Assembly (NCBI RefSeq): GCF_018873765.1 | Contig: NC_057918.1 | Coordinates: 35,751,871 to 35,815,870, forward strand | DNA length: 64,000 nt | Direction of reading: 5' to 3' | Origin: Telopea speciosissima | Lineage: Eukaryota; Streptophyta; Magnoliopsida; Proteales; Proteaceae | Shown: piece after piece, positions 1-11,161 of the stretch | Numbering within the stretch: position 1 is the first letter of the stretch | Layout of the letters: each line of letters opens with the position of its first letter | Program-made: the position numbers and the translations under genes | Notes under the pieces: model-generated | What the model was told of the DNA's origin: nothing | Databases searched by the model: none | The model's input: only the letters and a program-made list of their open reading frames with translations

Positions 1-1022
1 AGTTGCTGTTAGTTTTATCATAATGGCCAAATTACCCTTAGAAGGAATAAATGTACCATAATACCCCTTAAGGGTAAAACCCTCTTTTACCCAAAAAAAA
101 CAAAACACATCATCGTTTTACCACCGCTGGGCTGAAGGAAGAAGACGGTAGAACTGTGTAGTACAGTGAGCTTCGACGCCATTGCTAGACCCATCTCCAT
201 GCTCGAAAGACGAAGATGGAAAAACACCAACACATGTATGTTTTCCCCCCTTCAGTCTTTCCTATTGAAGACAAAATTAAATACTCCATCCAGCCCTAAC
301 GTTTTGTCATTTGTAACACAGGTACCCCTTCTTCCTCTTCTTCTTCTTCTTCTTTCTTTTTCCTGCAACATTCATAGAAGTTGAAACAGATACAAGAAAA
401 CTAACGAGAGATTGATTGTTCAAAAGCAAAGACGGCAGAGCGAATGAGGTATCGAGAGAAGAGATATCGAGAGATGTGAATGAGGTATATTCAGATTTCT
501 TGTTTCCCCTTTCTGCAGATGGATGATGATTAGTTGCTACAAGTAATCGTCGTTGGAGAAGAAATCGTAAGACTTTATTCTCGACAAAGCTAGAAGAAAT
601 CGCCGGAGTTGACCTCGGCCATGGTGGTTCTATTCTTCGTGCTCCAACGGGAAGAATCCGCTCTTTCCCTAGTCATTTTTCCCTAAAAATTACTAAGAGG
701 GTAAAATCAACATTTTATCTTGGGGGGTTCACCCTGATTAACGTCAAGGGAAAGTTTGCTATTTTGACCAAGTATGGTAAGTTTCTGAGATATTGGATAC
801 TTTTAGGGTGTGTCTATGAAATTTTCCCTATTTTTTTTAATCAAAGCCTGATAATGGATAAGAGCCTATTAAGTCAATCTGATAAAACATCAAATCGGAC
901 TAGACCAACCGAAATCAAAATTTGTTTTAACTATTTGGTTTGGGTTTGGCTAATACTCAACTGAAACCGATTCAGCATGACCCACCCAATGTATTGACAT
1001 CCCTACATTTACGTAAAACACA
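1..1022. other. Gene-free flank
   Basis: No open reading frame here looks like a gene on either strand. The stretch is AT-rich with a short TTC/CTT run near 325-360. It includes a 60-70 codon frame near 166-384 that is only low-complexity serine/leucine sequence. No RNA gene or recognised repeat was seen. Confidence 0.4.
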
Positions 1023-1033
1023 TTGAGGGGAAC

Positions 1034-1161
1034 GTGAGCGGGGGAATCTTCACGTACGTGAACAACTCACAGCCGTTCAGATGAAATCCAATCTATGAGA
1101 ATATTCCATCTGAATGGCTGAGTCGTTCACGTACGCTCACATACGTGAAGATTCACCGAAT
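1034..1161. repeat. Foldback MITE with direct-repeat flanks
   Basis: Two arms of about 50 bp are inverted relative to each other: both contain GAATCTTCACGTA, then GTGAAC and a CATTCAGATG or CGTTCAGATG motif. The identical 11-bp sequence TTGAGGGGAAC lies on both sides (1023-1033 and 1162-1172), as expected of a target-site duplication. The length fits a Mutator-type MITE (9-11 bp duplications), but no transposase is present, so the superfamily is inferred. Confidence 0.6.
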
Positions 1162-1172
1162 TTGAGGGGAAC

Positions 1173-2540
1173 ATATGTTTTGGATGTTGGATGTGCATCC
1201 AAGCCTGCAGTATTGTAGTCTGTCGTTACCATTGTTGATGTTCATATATACATGTTCCTATAAGTAATAATTGTATAGTTCTATTAAATTGTGTTAATAT
1301 TAATGGGAGGCTTAACCTTAATAAGAGTTTGAATTTCTATATCTATGTCCATGCAAGGAGGATAGCAATATAATCGTCAAAGTTAAATGACATATATGGC
1401 GATTTTGCAAAAGAAAACAAAGAGAAAGTGAAATTAAGCACACAAGACAACGATTTTACATGGTTCACCTCCAAAAAGGAATGCTACATCCACGGTCGAG
1501 CGATAGTCCGAATCCACTATTTTTGTGAAGAAAAATACAAACCCTCTCACACATCTCTCAAAGAGATAACCACAATATATAGGAAAACCCTAACCCATGA
1601 AAGTACAAAATTGCCTCCAAAAACTCACCCGGTTTGATCTGAACCAACATAGGACAAACTACATATCAAATCGAAGCTATGGACGAGCTCTTCAAGCATC
1701 AGCATTAGCTAATGTATGCACTTTTTGGCCTTTTATGTGCATTTCGAAGATGAAATAACACAATGAAGATTCACTATAGTACTTTATGAATTAGAGTTGA
1801 GATCAATCTTCACCAATAATAATATATAGCCAATTCATGATTAAAAGATCCATTTCATCTACGGATTTTTGTAATAATGTAGTTTTTATGATTAGTAGTT
1901 ACGAAGAATTGCTTCTAATACAATCCTAAATATAACTTTTCATTTCCTCTCAACAAACCATCAATGTTGATATGTTAGATTTATTTTTTGGGATATGGTT
2001 CTGTGAGCAACTGGATTAGAGGAGTGCATCAATAGGGTGAGACAAAAAGGTATCATACATTGGAGAGCAACAATATGAAGAGGAGAGTGATAGACAGAGA
2101 ATTGCTAATATATCCTACTAGAGCGGCTCAGAGAACTTTTCTCACATTTGTTTTTGGGAAAAGTGTTAATGATGCCCTCTTACATATGAATTTTTTTTTT
2201 TTTTTAAATTCTCTCATAAAAATGAATAAAAATTGTTATTGTAAATAAACGTAGGGAATGTTGTAGATTCAAAAAAACCCTTCTTTTTTCTTTTTCTATT
2301 CTTTCTTAGGAAAATGGTTTTTTTCCATCCACAATGAAGGAAACGCCTACTTGTTTAGGGTTGTTATTACTTCTCCCTATTTATTGAAAGTTTGAGATGC
2401 CCTTCACCATTGCCAGGCAACCATCCAAGAAATCAATTAGGTAAAATCTTTTTTTTGGAGGTAAGGACACTATGGTTTGAGGTATCACTAACTTACACCC
2501 AAAAAAAAAAAGTATCAGTAACGGATCTCCCAATGGATTT
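1173..2540. other. Gene-free AT-rich stretch
   Basis: No coding sequence with gene-like composition was found. There are several A- and T-homopolymer runs. No recognised element was seen apart from the foldback that follows. Confidence 0.35.
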
Positions 2541-2697
2541 GGCTCTCCTCCAGCCGTGGCGGGAGCTGGTGGATCCAGTCCAACAAAAACAAGGGTTGGG
2601 CATTTCATAGGGTGTCCCATTATGAAATAACCCAAACACCTCTGTTTTTGCTGGGCTAGCTAGATCCTCTAGCTCCCGCCACAGCTGGACGAGAGTC
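2541..2697. repeat. Foldback (hairpin) element
   Basis: The left arm contains GGCTCTCCTCCAGCCGTGGC and continues GGGAGCTGGTGGATC. The right arm is its near-complement (GATCCTCTAGCTCCCGCC, ACAGCTGGACGAGAGTC). The inner parts also pair: CAACAAAAACA near 2581 with TGTTTTTGCTG near 2642, so almost the whole ~157 bp folds on itself. No clear target duplication was found. Confidence 0.6.
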
Positions 2698-3146
2698 GAA
2701 TACTCCCCCGATATAGTTGTACTGCACGATTTGAAGGTGATCCCCGATATATCTAGCTGATATGGAGTAAAATCGTAAAAAAAAAATCATTTTAAAGAAA
2801 AACTGAGGGTTAAAACTTGTACGAAACAGTCGATCTGTTCCGATACTTAATCAATATCACATCGATTTTGAAGGTGACTGATATCCGATGTAACACCGTG
2901 TACTAAAACCATGATATACACTCAGGGTTACACGCATAACGTACGTACAATGGAACCAACTGACTTTGTCTATTTTTACCACAAGAAAAACTAACTTTGT
3001 CTATTTTATTCCTTTCAAGACCTTAAAAAACGTTTTGAATCATATCCCACCTATTATGACCCGAGAATTCCTCTACAACACCACCCTGAGAAACTGCCGG
3101 CGAGTTCTCTTCTCCAAAATAAGATATGAAAACCACTAGAACTCCT

Positions 3147-3154
3147 TATAAATA
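3147..3154 (+). promoter_or_regulatory. TATA box of the secreted-peptide gene
   Basis: TATAAATA lies about 150 bp before the ATG at 3301. Transcription would start near 3180, giving a ~120-nt leader. The leader ends in a purine-rich GAA microsatellite (about 3270-3299) next to the start codon. Confidence 0.6.
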
Positions 3155-3300
3155 ACATTCCAATCTCTCATTCTTCCTCACCATCTCTTCAACTGCATTC
3201 CATTCAATAATCATCTCATCTCTTCTTCTTCTTTCACACTAACCAAGTAAAGATCTTTATATCCCAAAAAGAAAGAAGAAGAAGAAGAAGAAGAAGAAAG

Positions 3301-3531
3301 ATGGCCTCCAACAAGGTGATTGCCATGTTCCTTATCTCTGCTTTGGTTGTGATGGCTTGTGTTGAAATGGGCGAGTCCCTCACACAGTGTGGGCATGCTT
3401 CAATGCCTCTTTGCATGAAAGTTGACGGTTCCACCCTGGGTGTCTGTGAGAAAAGTGTTGAGAAGATTTGCAAACAATTCGCAGAAGATTTTGAGAAGGT
3501 CCAGGCCAAATTCAATGCCATTCTTGACTAA
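3301..3531 (+). CDS. Small secreted four-cysteine peptide, family not recognised
   Basis: The frame encodes 76 residues without an intron. Residues 1-25 form a classical signal peptide: a basic MASNK start, then a hydrophobic core of Ile, Met, Phe, Leu, Ala and Val, then a likely cleavage site near GES. The mature part of about 50 residues has four cysteines at positions 30, 38, 49 and 57, spaced C-x7-C-x10-C-x7-C. It ends in a charged, probably helical tail rich in Lys, Glu and Phe. The start is well supported by the TATA box 150 bp upstream, the AAAGATGGCC context and the signal peptide. Plant defence and signalling peptides often have this layout, but the spacing matches no thionin, defensin, lipid-transfer or hairpinin pattern I can assign. 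Function is therefore open. It is the only complete, undamaged gene in the window. Confidence 0.75.
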   Translation: MASNKVIAMFLISALVVMACVEMGESLTQCGHASMPLCMKVDGSTLGVCEKSVEKICKQFAEDFEKVQAKFNAILD

Positions 3532-3715
3532 TAAATTTTCTTAAAATATCTCTCTCATCGATCACCCTATACAACCTTTTTTCTTTTTTTTTTTATATCT
3601 ATTCTACATATAATGTTGTTTGGGTGGGTGTTGTAAGGTATGAAGCCAAATTTCCTTGTACTTGTTGGATTCCCTATGTATTTCCATCAATAAGATCTTA
3701 AATTTTAATCAATCC
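3530..3715 (+). terminator. Probable 3' UTR and polyadenylation region
   Basis: AATAAA overlaps the stop codon of the peptide gene. Two T-rich tracts and an AATAAG motif near 3689 follow, before sequence quality changes to generic AT-rich DNA. The cleavage position cannot be fixed from sequence alone. Confidence 0.35.
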
Positions 3716-4145
3716 AATTTGATATATGTTGTTTTTTATATAGAGAAATTGTTTTGCATGTATTAATGGAAGATATCCAATAATATATTTGGTTAATTAG
3801 TTGCTAATCAGGTAGGTTTATCGCTAAAAGGTCATTTGTATTAAAAAGAAAAAAAGAGTTACAATCCAAAGAGAACTAAAAACAAAATGGTACAACCCTT
3901 TTAGCCCCACCTATGACATTGCCATTTGCAAGAAAAAAAAGCAAGCAACAAAACAAAATTACATATTACGAAACCGATATCTCGGTCCACAATAAGCATC
4001 CACTAAGAGGAGCACTAATCAAGTAGGAAATTAATGATGGATTTAGCTCAATGGTTTCATCCTATCCAAAGCATAGAAACTGAGTAGCTAGCCAGGTCGG
4101 AGTCCACAATCATCATGTTTGGCATCACTTAAAAAGGAGGAGATT

Positions 4146-4283
4146 GTTGGTATATAATATTTTACTGTATGTTTTGGTGATGACCTAAACATGGTTGTGA
4201 TGGTTCTTGAGAATGTTGGTATATAATATTTTACTGTATGTTTTGGTGATGACCTAAACATGGTTGTGATGGTTCTTGAGAAT
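4146..4283. repeat. Tandem duplication, 69 bp x 2
   Basis: The segment starting GTTGGTATATAATATTTTAC is repeated immediately, with a period of 69 bp (4146-4214 and 4215-4283). The copies appear identical, so the duplication is recent. It lies in non-coding DNA. Confidence 0.8.
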
Positions 4284-4408
4284 ATTAATCTTATTTGTTA
4301 ATTGATTTAATAGTGTTATTCTCAGGGTTCAAAAACTTGGAATCGGGATCTAAATTGGTCCCAGTAGCCTAAATGGGGGGAAGGATCGAATTCGACGAAT
4401 CCTTATCC

Positions 4409-4562
4409 CCTCTAATTCGCTGCCTCCCTCCAATTCCTCCAATTTCTCACATGGGGGCAGAAATGACCACCCTACCCTCTGCCCGAAAACACTGTCCAAG
4501 GTGGGGTCCACTCCCTCTATTAGAGGAATTGAAGGAATTGAAAGTACCTACGAATTGGAGGT
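4409..4562. repeat. Imperfect foldback element
   Basis: The left arm (CCTCTAATTCGCTGCC, then CCTCCAATTCCTCC) is partly complementary to the right arm (GAGGAATTGAAGGAATTG, then CGAATTGGAGG). A related CTCTAATAGAG / TTAGAGGAATTTGAAG foldback lies at 6110-6262. Both look like old copies of one family. Ends are uncertain. Confidence 0.4.
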
Positions 4563-5570
4563 GATAATTATTCAAATTCGATTGGACCGATCCAATTATG
4601 TAAACCTTGATTCTCTAGCTTAAGTGTGAATTTAATACTTCAAGCATCAAACAAGTATGAAAGAACAATTCAATCTTAGGTTTCCATCTAGTGCCTATTT
4701 TCACCAAAATTAAAGATAAAAGACAAAAATCATGAGCCCTTTATTAAGAAGCTTGTTCTGGTTTAACCTGATTCAACAGCTTGTTTACATAGATTACTTA
4801 TAGCCCATAAAGACAGAAACATGGCACACAAAATTGTTCTATTAAAACTCTTTTTTTACTGATTTGAGAGACAGTTGGGACAAGCGTCACACCCCCATCT
4901 TCTGTTCCAGATCCCCAACTACCACAAAAATGGGGGATGGGAGGGCCTAGTGTTAAGCATCTTTAGCATATTCCTAATGGAGTCAGGATGTTCTCCATAT
5001 CTCTGATTCTGCATAGAAGGAGTCCAAAAAGGAAACTAGAAACAACCATCTCCCATTATAGTTTAGCATTGAAGGGTATTTTAAAATCTGACATGTGGCA
5101 AATTCACATTATTCTTTAGAAGTCATTGTTTTCGGCAGTAACTGTCTTCTTCCTCACGAGCGATCCCTTTACCTAAAATTCATATAGTAAAGGGCCAGTG
5201 GGAGGGGGGACTCTCTAACGATCAAGTCAGTAATCAGAATTGAGTAATGGGAAACCGATGAGCTATTAAGTATTCAGATCGTCTAGTTCCCTTGATATAT
5301 AGTCAAGTAACTCTGAATTAGCAAGAGTCCTGATAAGGATGGAATCTCTGATTCGGCGGACTTTCCACTTTCAGTGCAGTGCTCTAAAGATGCCCGCCAA
5401 ACATAATAGGAAAGTGATATGGTGCCAACCATGGAGGCCAATCTTTTATTAATTTGTTTCTTTTTTGGGAGAATCTTCATTGATCACATGTGTAATTCAA
5501 TCGTACCTTCACATTTAGTGTTACGTGTCAAATATCTATTGGATGGATATAATTGTCCTTATCATTTGCG
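4563..5570. other. Gene-free stretch
   Basis: No coding sequence, RNA gene or clear repeat was recognised between the foldback at 4.4 kb and the microsatellite at 5.57 kb. Confidence 0.35.
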
Positions 5571-5616
5571 CCCCCCACCCCCTCTCCCCTCCCCTCCCCT
5601 CCCCTCCCCTCCCCCA
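5571..5616. repeat. CCCCT microsatellite
   Basis: A run of CCCCT units, about six in tandem, follows a C-rich lead-in. It is a simple repeat with strong strand asymmetry. Confidence 0.85.
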
Positions 5617-6109
5617 TCTAAGCTAGAACTAAGCTGAGGGAGGATTGTCTTTAAATACCGAGCATAATTGTTAACCGTACAGCGCATAGGATTGTTGTTC
5701 ATCGCGGAGGTGGTAGAAGCTTATGCTCTAATGTCAATTTGTTACCCCCACCTAAAACAACATATTTCTTCTCATAGCAATGGAAACAGAGCTGATGCTC
5801 GGGTACCGATGCATTGTAAGAAGTGACCGTTCATCTGAGATGCACTTCATAGGATTTTGTTGTTTCATCAACCGTTGTCACTCATGTTTCACGATGCACC
5901 AATGTCTTTTGGGAACCTGCATCAAATGATGAGACAGCTTTTAAAAGGCGAATATCAAACGATCCCTCTGGCTTTGGTGTTAAAAGCGTGACAAAGAAGC
6001 TTTGTCTAAGATGTTGATCAACGGTGCAATCCACAGTGCACCTTTAAAGTTAATCTTCTCAGTCCCATAGGCCATAGCCACCACCAAATGTATTTTTATT
6101 TACTTTATT

Positions 6110-6262
6110 TCCTGTCCGCTCTATTTTTCCAAATTCCTCTAATAGAGAGGGGTAGACTCTATCCGGACAGTATGTTTGGGCAAGAATAGGATGGTTATTT
6201 TCATCCTTTTTCTTAGAGGAATTTGAAGAAATGGAGTTGTCTAAGAAATAGAGCAGATAAAG
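6110..6262. repeat. Foldback element upstream of the ELF6 pseudogene
   Basis: Left arm GTCCGCTCTATTTTTCC and AAATTCCTCTAATAGAG pairs with the right arm TTAGAGGAATTTGAAG ... AAATAGAGCAGATA. The middle holds a C/G-rich TATCCGGACAG. It resembles the foldback at 4.4 kb. Confidence 0.45.
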
Positions 6263-6660
6263 GTCCACCATCAAATGCAGAGGATAAAAAAATTCTCTTT
6301 GGAACCCATTATTAGAACCGAGCGATCTACCTCTCTCAGAGTTCCTCTGTATTCTTTCGCAAAAGCCCCACTTACTACGTCACAGCTGAAGCCTTACAGA
6401 GTTGCAGGTTATGTTCTTCATGTCTTCGCTACACCTTTAAGCTTTTGTTTATCTTATTATTATGTATCTTCTTTTTCGTTTCGACTTAATGTAATCTCAT
6501 TCCACAAGAAACTCACATGTACCTTCTATCAAAATCTTCAATCTAGGGCTGCAAACAAATAAGTCATTCATGTTTTGTTTGAGAATTTGATTTCCAATTG
6601 TATAAGATTGACATTCTGTGGATTATTGTTTCGTTCGAGCTCTTTAAACCTTTTTTGTTA

Positions 6661-7807
6661 ATGGGTGATATGGAGATACCCCTTTGGCTAGAAGGGTTGC
6701 CTTTGGCACCTGAATATCACCCAACGGATACCAAATTTGCTGACCCAATTGCTTACATATCAAAAATCGAGGAGGCTAGTGCTTTTGGTATCTGTAAAGT
6801 CATTTCGCCATTGCCCAAACCTTCCAAAAAATACGTTCTTTCTAACTTGAATAAGTCGCTCTCTAGGTCCTCAGAATTGGGCCCTGATGCCAAGGCCTCA
6901 ACTAATTCTTCTTCTTTTCAAATGGGTTCTGGGAATAATGGGAATGATGGGGATGTTCGGGTTGTGTTCACCACAAGACACCAAGAATGAGGACAGAAAA
7001 CAAAACGATCTAAAGGGCTTCCTCCATTTCGGCAGGCAGCAGTTCATAAGCAAGTTTGGCAAAGTGGGGAGGTGTACACACTGGAACAGTTCGAGACTAA
7101 GTCAAAGGATTTTGCTCAGAATCATTTGGATATGATAAAGGATGTAACCCCACTTGTTATAGAGGCATTGTTTTGGATAGCATCTTCTGAGAAACCTATT
7201 TATGTGGAGTATGTGAATGATGTACCGGCTCAGGTTTCGGAGAACCGGAGGAAACATTACGATATTTCCATAAGCAGAGGAGAAAGAGGAATTTTGGTAA
7301 TAAACATCGAGGAAGCATTAATATTGAGAGTCAGGAAAGGGATATTATTAGTAGCTCCCACAAGAATGCAGGGAAAGATTCTTCTATGATGACTGCTTCT
7401 GATCCATCTTCGGGGTGTTTGAATCCCTGTTCAAGCTCATCAACTCCTTAACCAGATGAGGGTTTAAAGCTACTGAGGCAAATGATTCCAAATACTTGCA
7501 CTGACAGGGAAGGTACAGCTGGCTGGAAGCTTTCAAACAGTCTTTGGAATCTACAAGGTGTTGCACAGTCGCGTGGCTCACTTGCGGTTTATGCCGGACG
7601 AAGTCCCTGGTGTTACTTCTCCCATGGTTTACACTGGAATGCTGTTCAGCTGGTTTGCTTGGCATGTGGAAGATCATGAGCTTCACAGCTTGAATTTTCT
7701 CCATACTGGTTCACCAAAAACTTGGTATGCGGTTCCTGGAGATTATGCCTTTGCTTTTGAGGAAGTTGTTCGTGGCCAGGGTTATGGAGGAAATCTTGAC
7801 TGCCTAG
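6661..7807 (+). pseudogene. ELF6-like exon 1: JmjN and start of JmjC
   Basis: JmjN is seen in the first ~60 codons, then a KPSKKYVLSNLNKSL motif. A TGA at 6988 replaces a codon in RHQE-x-GQ, and the same frame continues with QVWQSGEVYTLEQFE and PLVIEALFW. One base is lost near 7229: the frame that should read DVPGSGFGEPEET shifts. A TAA follows at 7449 and another shift near 7580. The JmjC part then reads MPDEVPGVTSPMVY, FAWHVEDHELHSLNFLHTGS and PKTWYAVPGDYA. It holds the first two iron ligands (H and E of HVE). The exon ends CTAG|GTACA, a good donor in the phase of the next exon. Confidence 0.85.
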
Positions 7808-7949
7808 GTACATAACTTGATTTTTCTGATTAGTCGATCCATCTAAAATATTGCTTTGGAAAGTCATAGAAACTTGGGCTTGAAAAACTTGCTTTGAGGT
7901 GTTCCAACCTTGAAAATAGTTCAAATAGAAAATTTTCAAATATTCAATT

Positions 7950-8455
7950 CATAGTTGTCATGGCGACGCCATGGCGTCTGGGCGGAGAGGGCTGCATGGC
8001 GACCTACGCCATGGCGACCCTCTTTGATTTCTTCTTCCGACTCTCTTTCCCTCTTCGATTTCTTCTTCCTGTCTTCGATTTCTTCTTCCCTCTTCGATTT
8101 CTTCTTTCCCTCTTCAATTTCTTTCGATTTCTTCTTCGATTTCTTCTTCTGTCTTCTTTCCCTCTTCGATTTCTTCTTCCTGTCTTCTTTCCCTCTTCGA
8201 TTTCTTTCGATTTCTTCTTTCCCTCTTCGATTTCTTCTTCGATTTCTGAATTTTCTTCTTAAAACTTGAGAAACAATAGAGAAAAAATAAAACATGGCTT
8301 GAGTATACATCTATTAACACATTAAAAATAGAGAAAATAAAAATAAAACATGGTCGACATGCTCGCCATGGCAACGCCATGGCGGGCGACATGTCGATAT
8401 ATCGACGGGACACCCCTCCACCGACTTGGATCGCCATGACGCCGTGACAACTATG
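7950..8455. mobile_element. Non-autonomous hAT element in ELF6 intron 1
   Basis: The 506-bp insert has 11-bp terminal inverted repeats CATAGTTGTCA / TGACAACTATG. It is flanked by a perfect 8-bp duplication ATTCAATT at 7942-7949 and 8456-8463, diagnostic of hAT. Subterminal ATGGCGACGCCATGGCG-like motifs recur near both ends. The middle (about 8020-8260) is a degenerate array of CTTCGATTTCTTCTTCC units. No transposase is encoded. Confidence 0.88.
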
Positions 8456-8867
8456 ATTCAATTATGCCTCCTGCATTCAGTTGGTGTATGTAGTTATTTC
8501 TGTTTTTAGTACTAACTATTTTAGGGTGTAAAAATTAGCTGTTATGATGAATGTAATATCTCTTTCTGTATTTCTACCTTCGATGTATGAACCTTGACTA
8601 AAATGATTTTCTCGTGTTTTTTTCCTTGTCCTGTATGGCTTCTCTAATTCCTTATTGTTTCCATTTTCCTCTCTAGTGATTAGCTGTAATATATTTGCAT
8701 GTCTTCATGTAGCGAGGTTTACGCTTCATACATTTGGGCATACTCCCTCCATTGGCTTCTTGTGCAACCTAACAAGTTTTCTTCACTTTTTCATTTCAAA
8801 AGTGCTTTTGAAAATGACCATGCATTCTATCACTGTGGTACATTACTCATGTCTTTTCCCCCCTCAG

Positions 8868-9147
8868 CTGCACTGACAATACTAGGTGAGAAGACAACTC
8901 CATTATCTCCTGAGGCAGTTGTTGCATCAGGGATTCCTTGTTGCAGGTTGTTACTACTTTTTTAGAATTACTTTTTAATTGTTCTTCCATTAACTAACAT
9001 CTATATTAGGCTGACTTCTTCTATTTCCTGGTTGTTATATTTGGTGAGTTTGACTATTTTTTATTTGTGGTTTTCCTTTAGGTTAGTGCAGAATCCTGGC
9101 GAATTTGTTGACCTTTCCAAAAGCCTACCATGTAGGATTCGGCCATG
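8868..9147 (+). pseudogene. ELF6-like exons 2 and 3: JmjC continuation
   Basis: Exon 8868-8946 reads AALTILGEKTTPLSPEAVV then ASGIPCCR in the phase left by exon 1. The intron 8947-9081 is GT...AG. Exon 9082-9147 reads LVQNPGEFV, then a two-base deletion near 9110 shifts the frame, and the sequence resumes as TFPKAYHVGFGH before a GTAATT donor. The next expected exon (NCGEAANF type, with the third iron ligand) was not found downstream. Confidence 0.82.
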
Positions 9148-9445
9148 GTAATTTCTATATGGATTTCTTGTTCTTGATTAATATAGGAGCATTATTTACC
9201 AAGCCTAGGTTTTGTAAGTTTGTTTCATGAACAAACCACAAAATTTAAATGTGGTTATAGAATTTCTTGATAGCCTAATTCAGAAGGCATAAGAATTTCA
9301 AATAAAAGTTATTGACTGGATGCATGATAGTTTGGATCTTATTATTTTTTGGGGTGGATAGGGAAGGAAAGGGATTGATTTTGTGTAAGAGCAAGTATAG
9401 AACTGCTAGAAGTTGACCTAGTTGGTTATGAAACAGGAAGGGTTC

Positions 9446-9603
9446 ACAACTGGTTTTGCCTGGTAAGGGCAGGTCTCTACTGACTCCTGTGGATTATATT
9501 TCAAAGTTCTAATCTTGCTGAACTACAACTGGTTTTGCCTGGTAAGGGCAGGTCTCTACTGACTCCTGTGGATTATATTTCAAAGTTCTAATCTTGCTGA
9601 ACT
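9446..9603. repeat. Tandem duplication, 79 bp x 2
   Basis: The unit starting ACAACTGGTTTTGCCTGG is repeated exactly, with a period of 79 bp (9446-9524, 9525-9603). It lies in the old ELF6 intron. Confidence 0.85.
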
Positions 9604-10768
9604 TGTAAAACAACAAACTGATACATCTGAAAGTAGTAAAGCATGAAATAAACCATTGGAAAGAATTAGAATTTTGAAATAGAATATGTGTTAGCCTAAT
9701 TATATGGGCCTAACTTGGAATTAAATTAAACCTTCCACAAATACTGATTAATACTGATTTTACACATTAGTTTATTGACAGAAAATAAAAGGAATTAAAC
9801 TTGAGAAAATCCAAAGATGAAATATCCCTAATCGTGCATGAAAATTATGAAAAAACAATGAAAACATGGTGAAACCGCCATTTTATAAAGAAAAGAAAGA
9901 AGAATTGGTGGGGAAGATCGAATTGAAAGAGAGGCTCTCCCCTGAGCTTTCTTTACTTTTCTTGAATGCAACAGAACATAAAAATGCCCTAGTAATGTAA
10001 TGAGAAACTTCTGTCCTCCTCAACAAGACTTCAAAAATCAGTGTTATAGATGCTATGACCTTACTTGCTGAGAATATTTTTATGCAGGTCTTGCTCACCT
10101 TCATCAGAAAATCTTTCAGTTGCTCTTCTGTTTTCACACAAGATACAATCACCCTTGAGTTTCTCCTCCATAAAAAATTGATCTAATGCAATTTGTTCCT
10201 TTCAGTATTCTTAAATCAAACTCGGCATTGGACTGTTCTGCCATCTGGGCTTGCGGTTCATTCCAATGGTCCACCATTCTGAAATTTGGAATCGTCTAGA
10301 TGATTCAAAAATCAGTTCAGATGATCCAAGCAATTAAATCATTCAGATGGGATTGTTCAGAGACTGGTAACCATTTTTCAAAGGACATATCATCCTTTGG
10401 TGATCCAGACTGTTAGGCCCAGTGATTGGTAGTCTGATTGGTCCAATTGCAGTTTGACCACCTGGTCCAACAGCCTGTGAAGACATGGATTTCATTCAAT
10501 CACGTTTAACTGGATTTGTGCACAATATAGATGGTCCCAACAGCATGTGAAGACATGGATTCGTTTAATCATGTTTAACTGATCGTGCACAATATAGATA
10601 GCAACCTTATTATAATTATAAGGGTTCGTGCAAACATAAATTTAAGCCACAGGAGATTTGTAAGATTTAGTGTCTTATGTCTGTTACTCAGCTTCTACTC
10701 TAGAGCTCACTACTATTGGCCATTTTTCACTTGATGTATATCGAAATATGAAGAAAAAAAGATCAAAA
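9604..10768. other. Intron-like DNA where ELF6 exons are missing
   Basis: No ELF6 coding similarity is visible. A degenerate ~70-bp duplication with GTGAAGACATGGATT and GTGCACAATATAGAT motifs lies at about 10480-10600. The rest is AT-rich and unassigned. Confidence 0.4.
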
Positions 10769-10800
10769 CACTGTTCATGGTACAGTTCACGTGAACAGTG
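10769..10800. repeat. Short palindrome CACTGTTCA/TGAACAGTG
   Basis: Two 9-bp perfect arms flank a 14-bp centre that itself contains TTCACGTGAA. It may be the end of a decayed transposon, but no partner end was found. Confidence 0.45.
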
Positions 10801-10887
10801 TCACAGCCCATATTTGCCTTGTGTAGGGATGCTTTTTAGAAGATCTTGTGGGCCCATCAAATGGAGAAGATTCTATCCTAATGCTGT

Positions 10888-11161
10888 TGTTAGAGAACCA
10901 TAATCCTGTAACCAAACTTCAAGAAAAGAGAAGAGAAGAAAGGGAGCTGTGATCCCAAGGGAGGAGGCAGCCTGCGGTAAAGAGATCTTAATCTCTATCG
11001 TGGCTGCCTCTCCCTAAATATTATTAGAAACCAAAAAAAAAAAAAAAAAAACATGAAAAGTACAGAACTACCCCTGTACTTACACACTAATACAAAAAAG
11101 AGAATAAAATAAGTAATAAGGGCAGTGGACAATTCTGCCCCTAATACCCGAGACTTCAACA
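10888..11161 (-). mobile_element. Copia 3' LTR
   Basis: The 274-bp segment starts TGTTAGAG and ends CTTCAACA on the + strand (TG...CA). It sits directly against a CTCCTCCTCAAG tract, whose complement CTTGAGGAGGAG is the usual copia polypurine tract before the 3' LTR on the minus strand. A poly-A/T run lies inside. The matching 5' LTR is absent. Confidence 0.65.

Noticed and set aside
7894-8461. Several 104-124 codon frames rich in Phe/Ser/Leu or Lys/Glu/Arg.
   Set aside because: These are translations of the CTTCGATTT array inside the hAT element, not genes.
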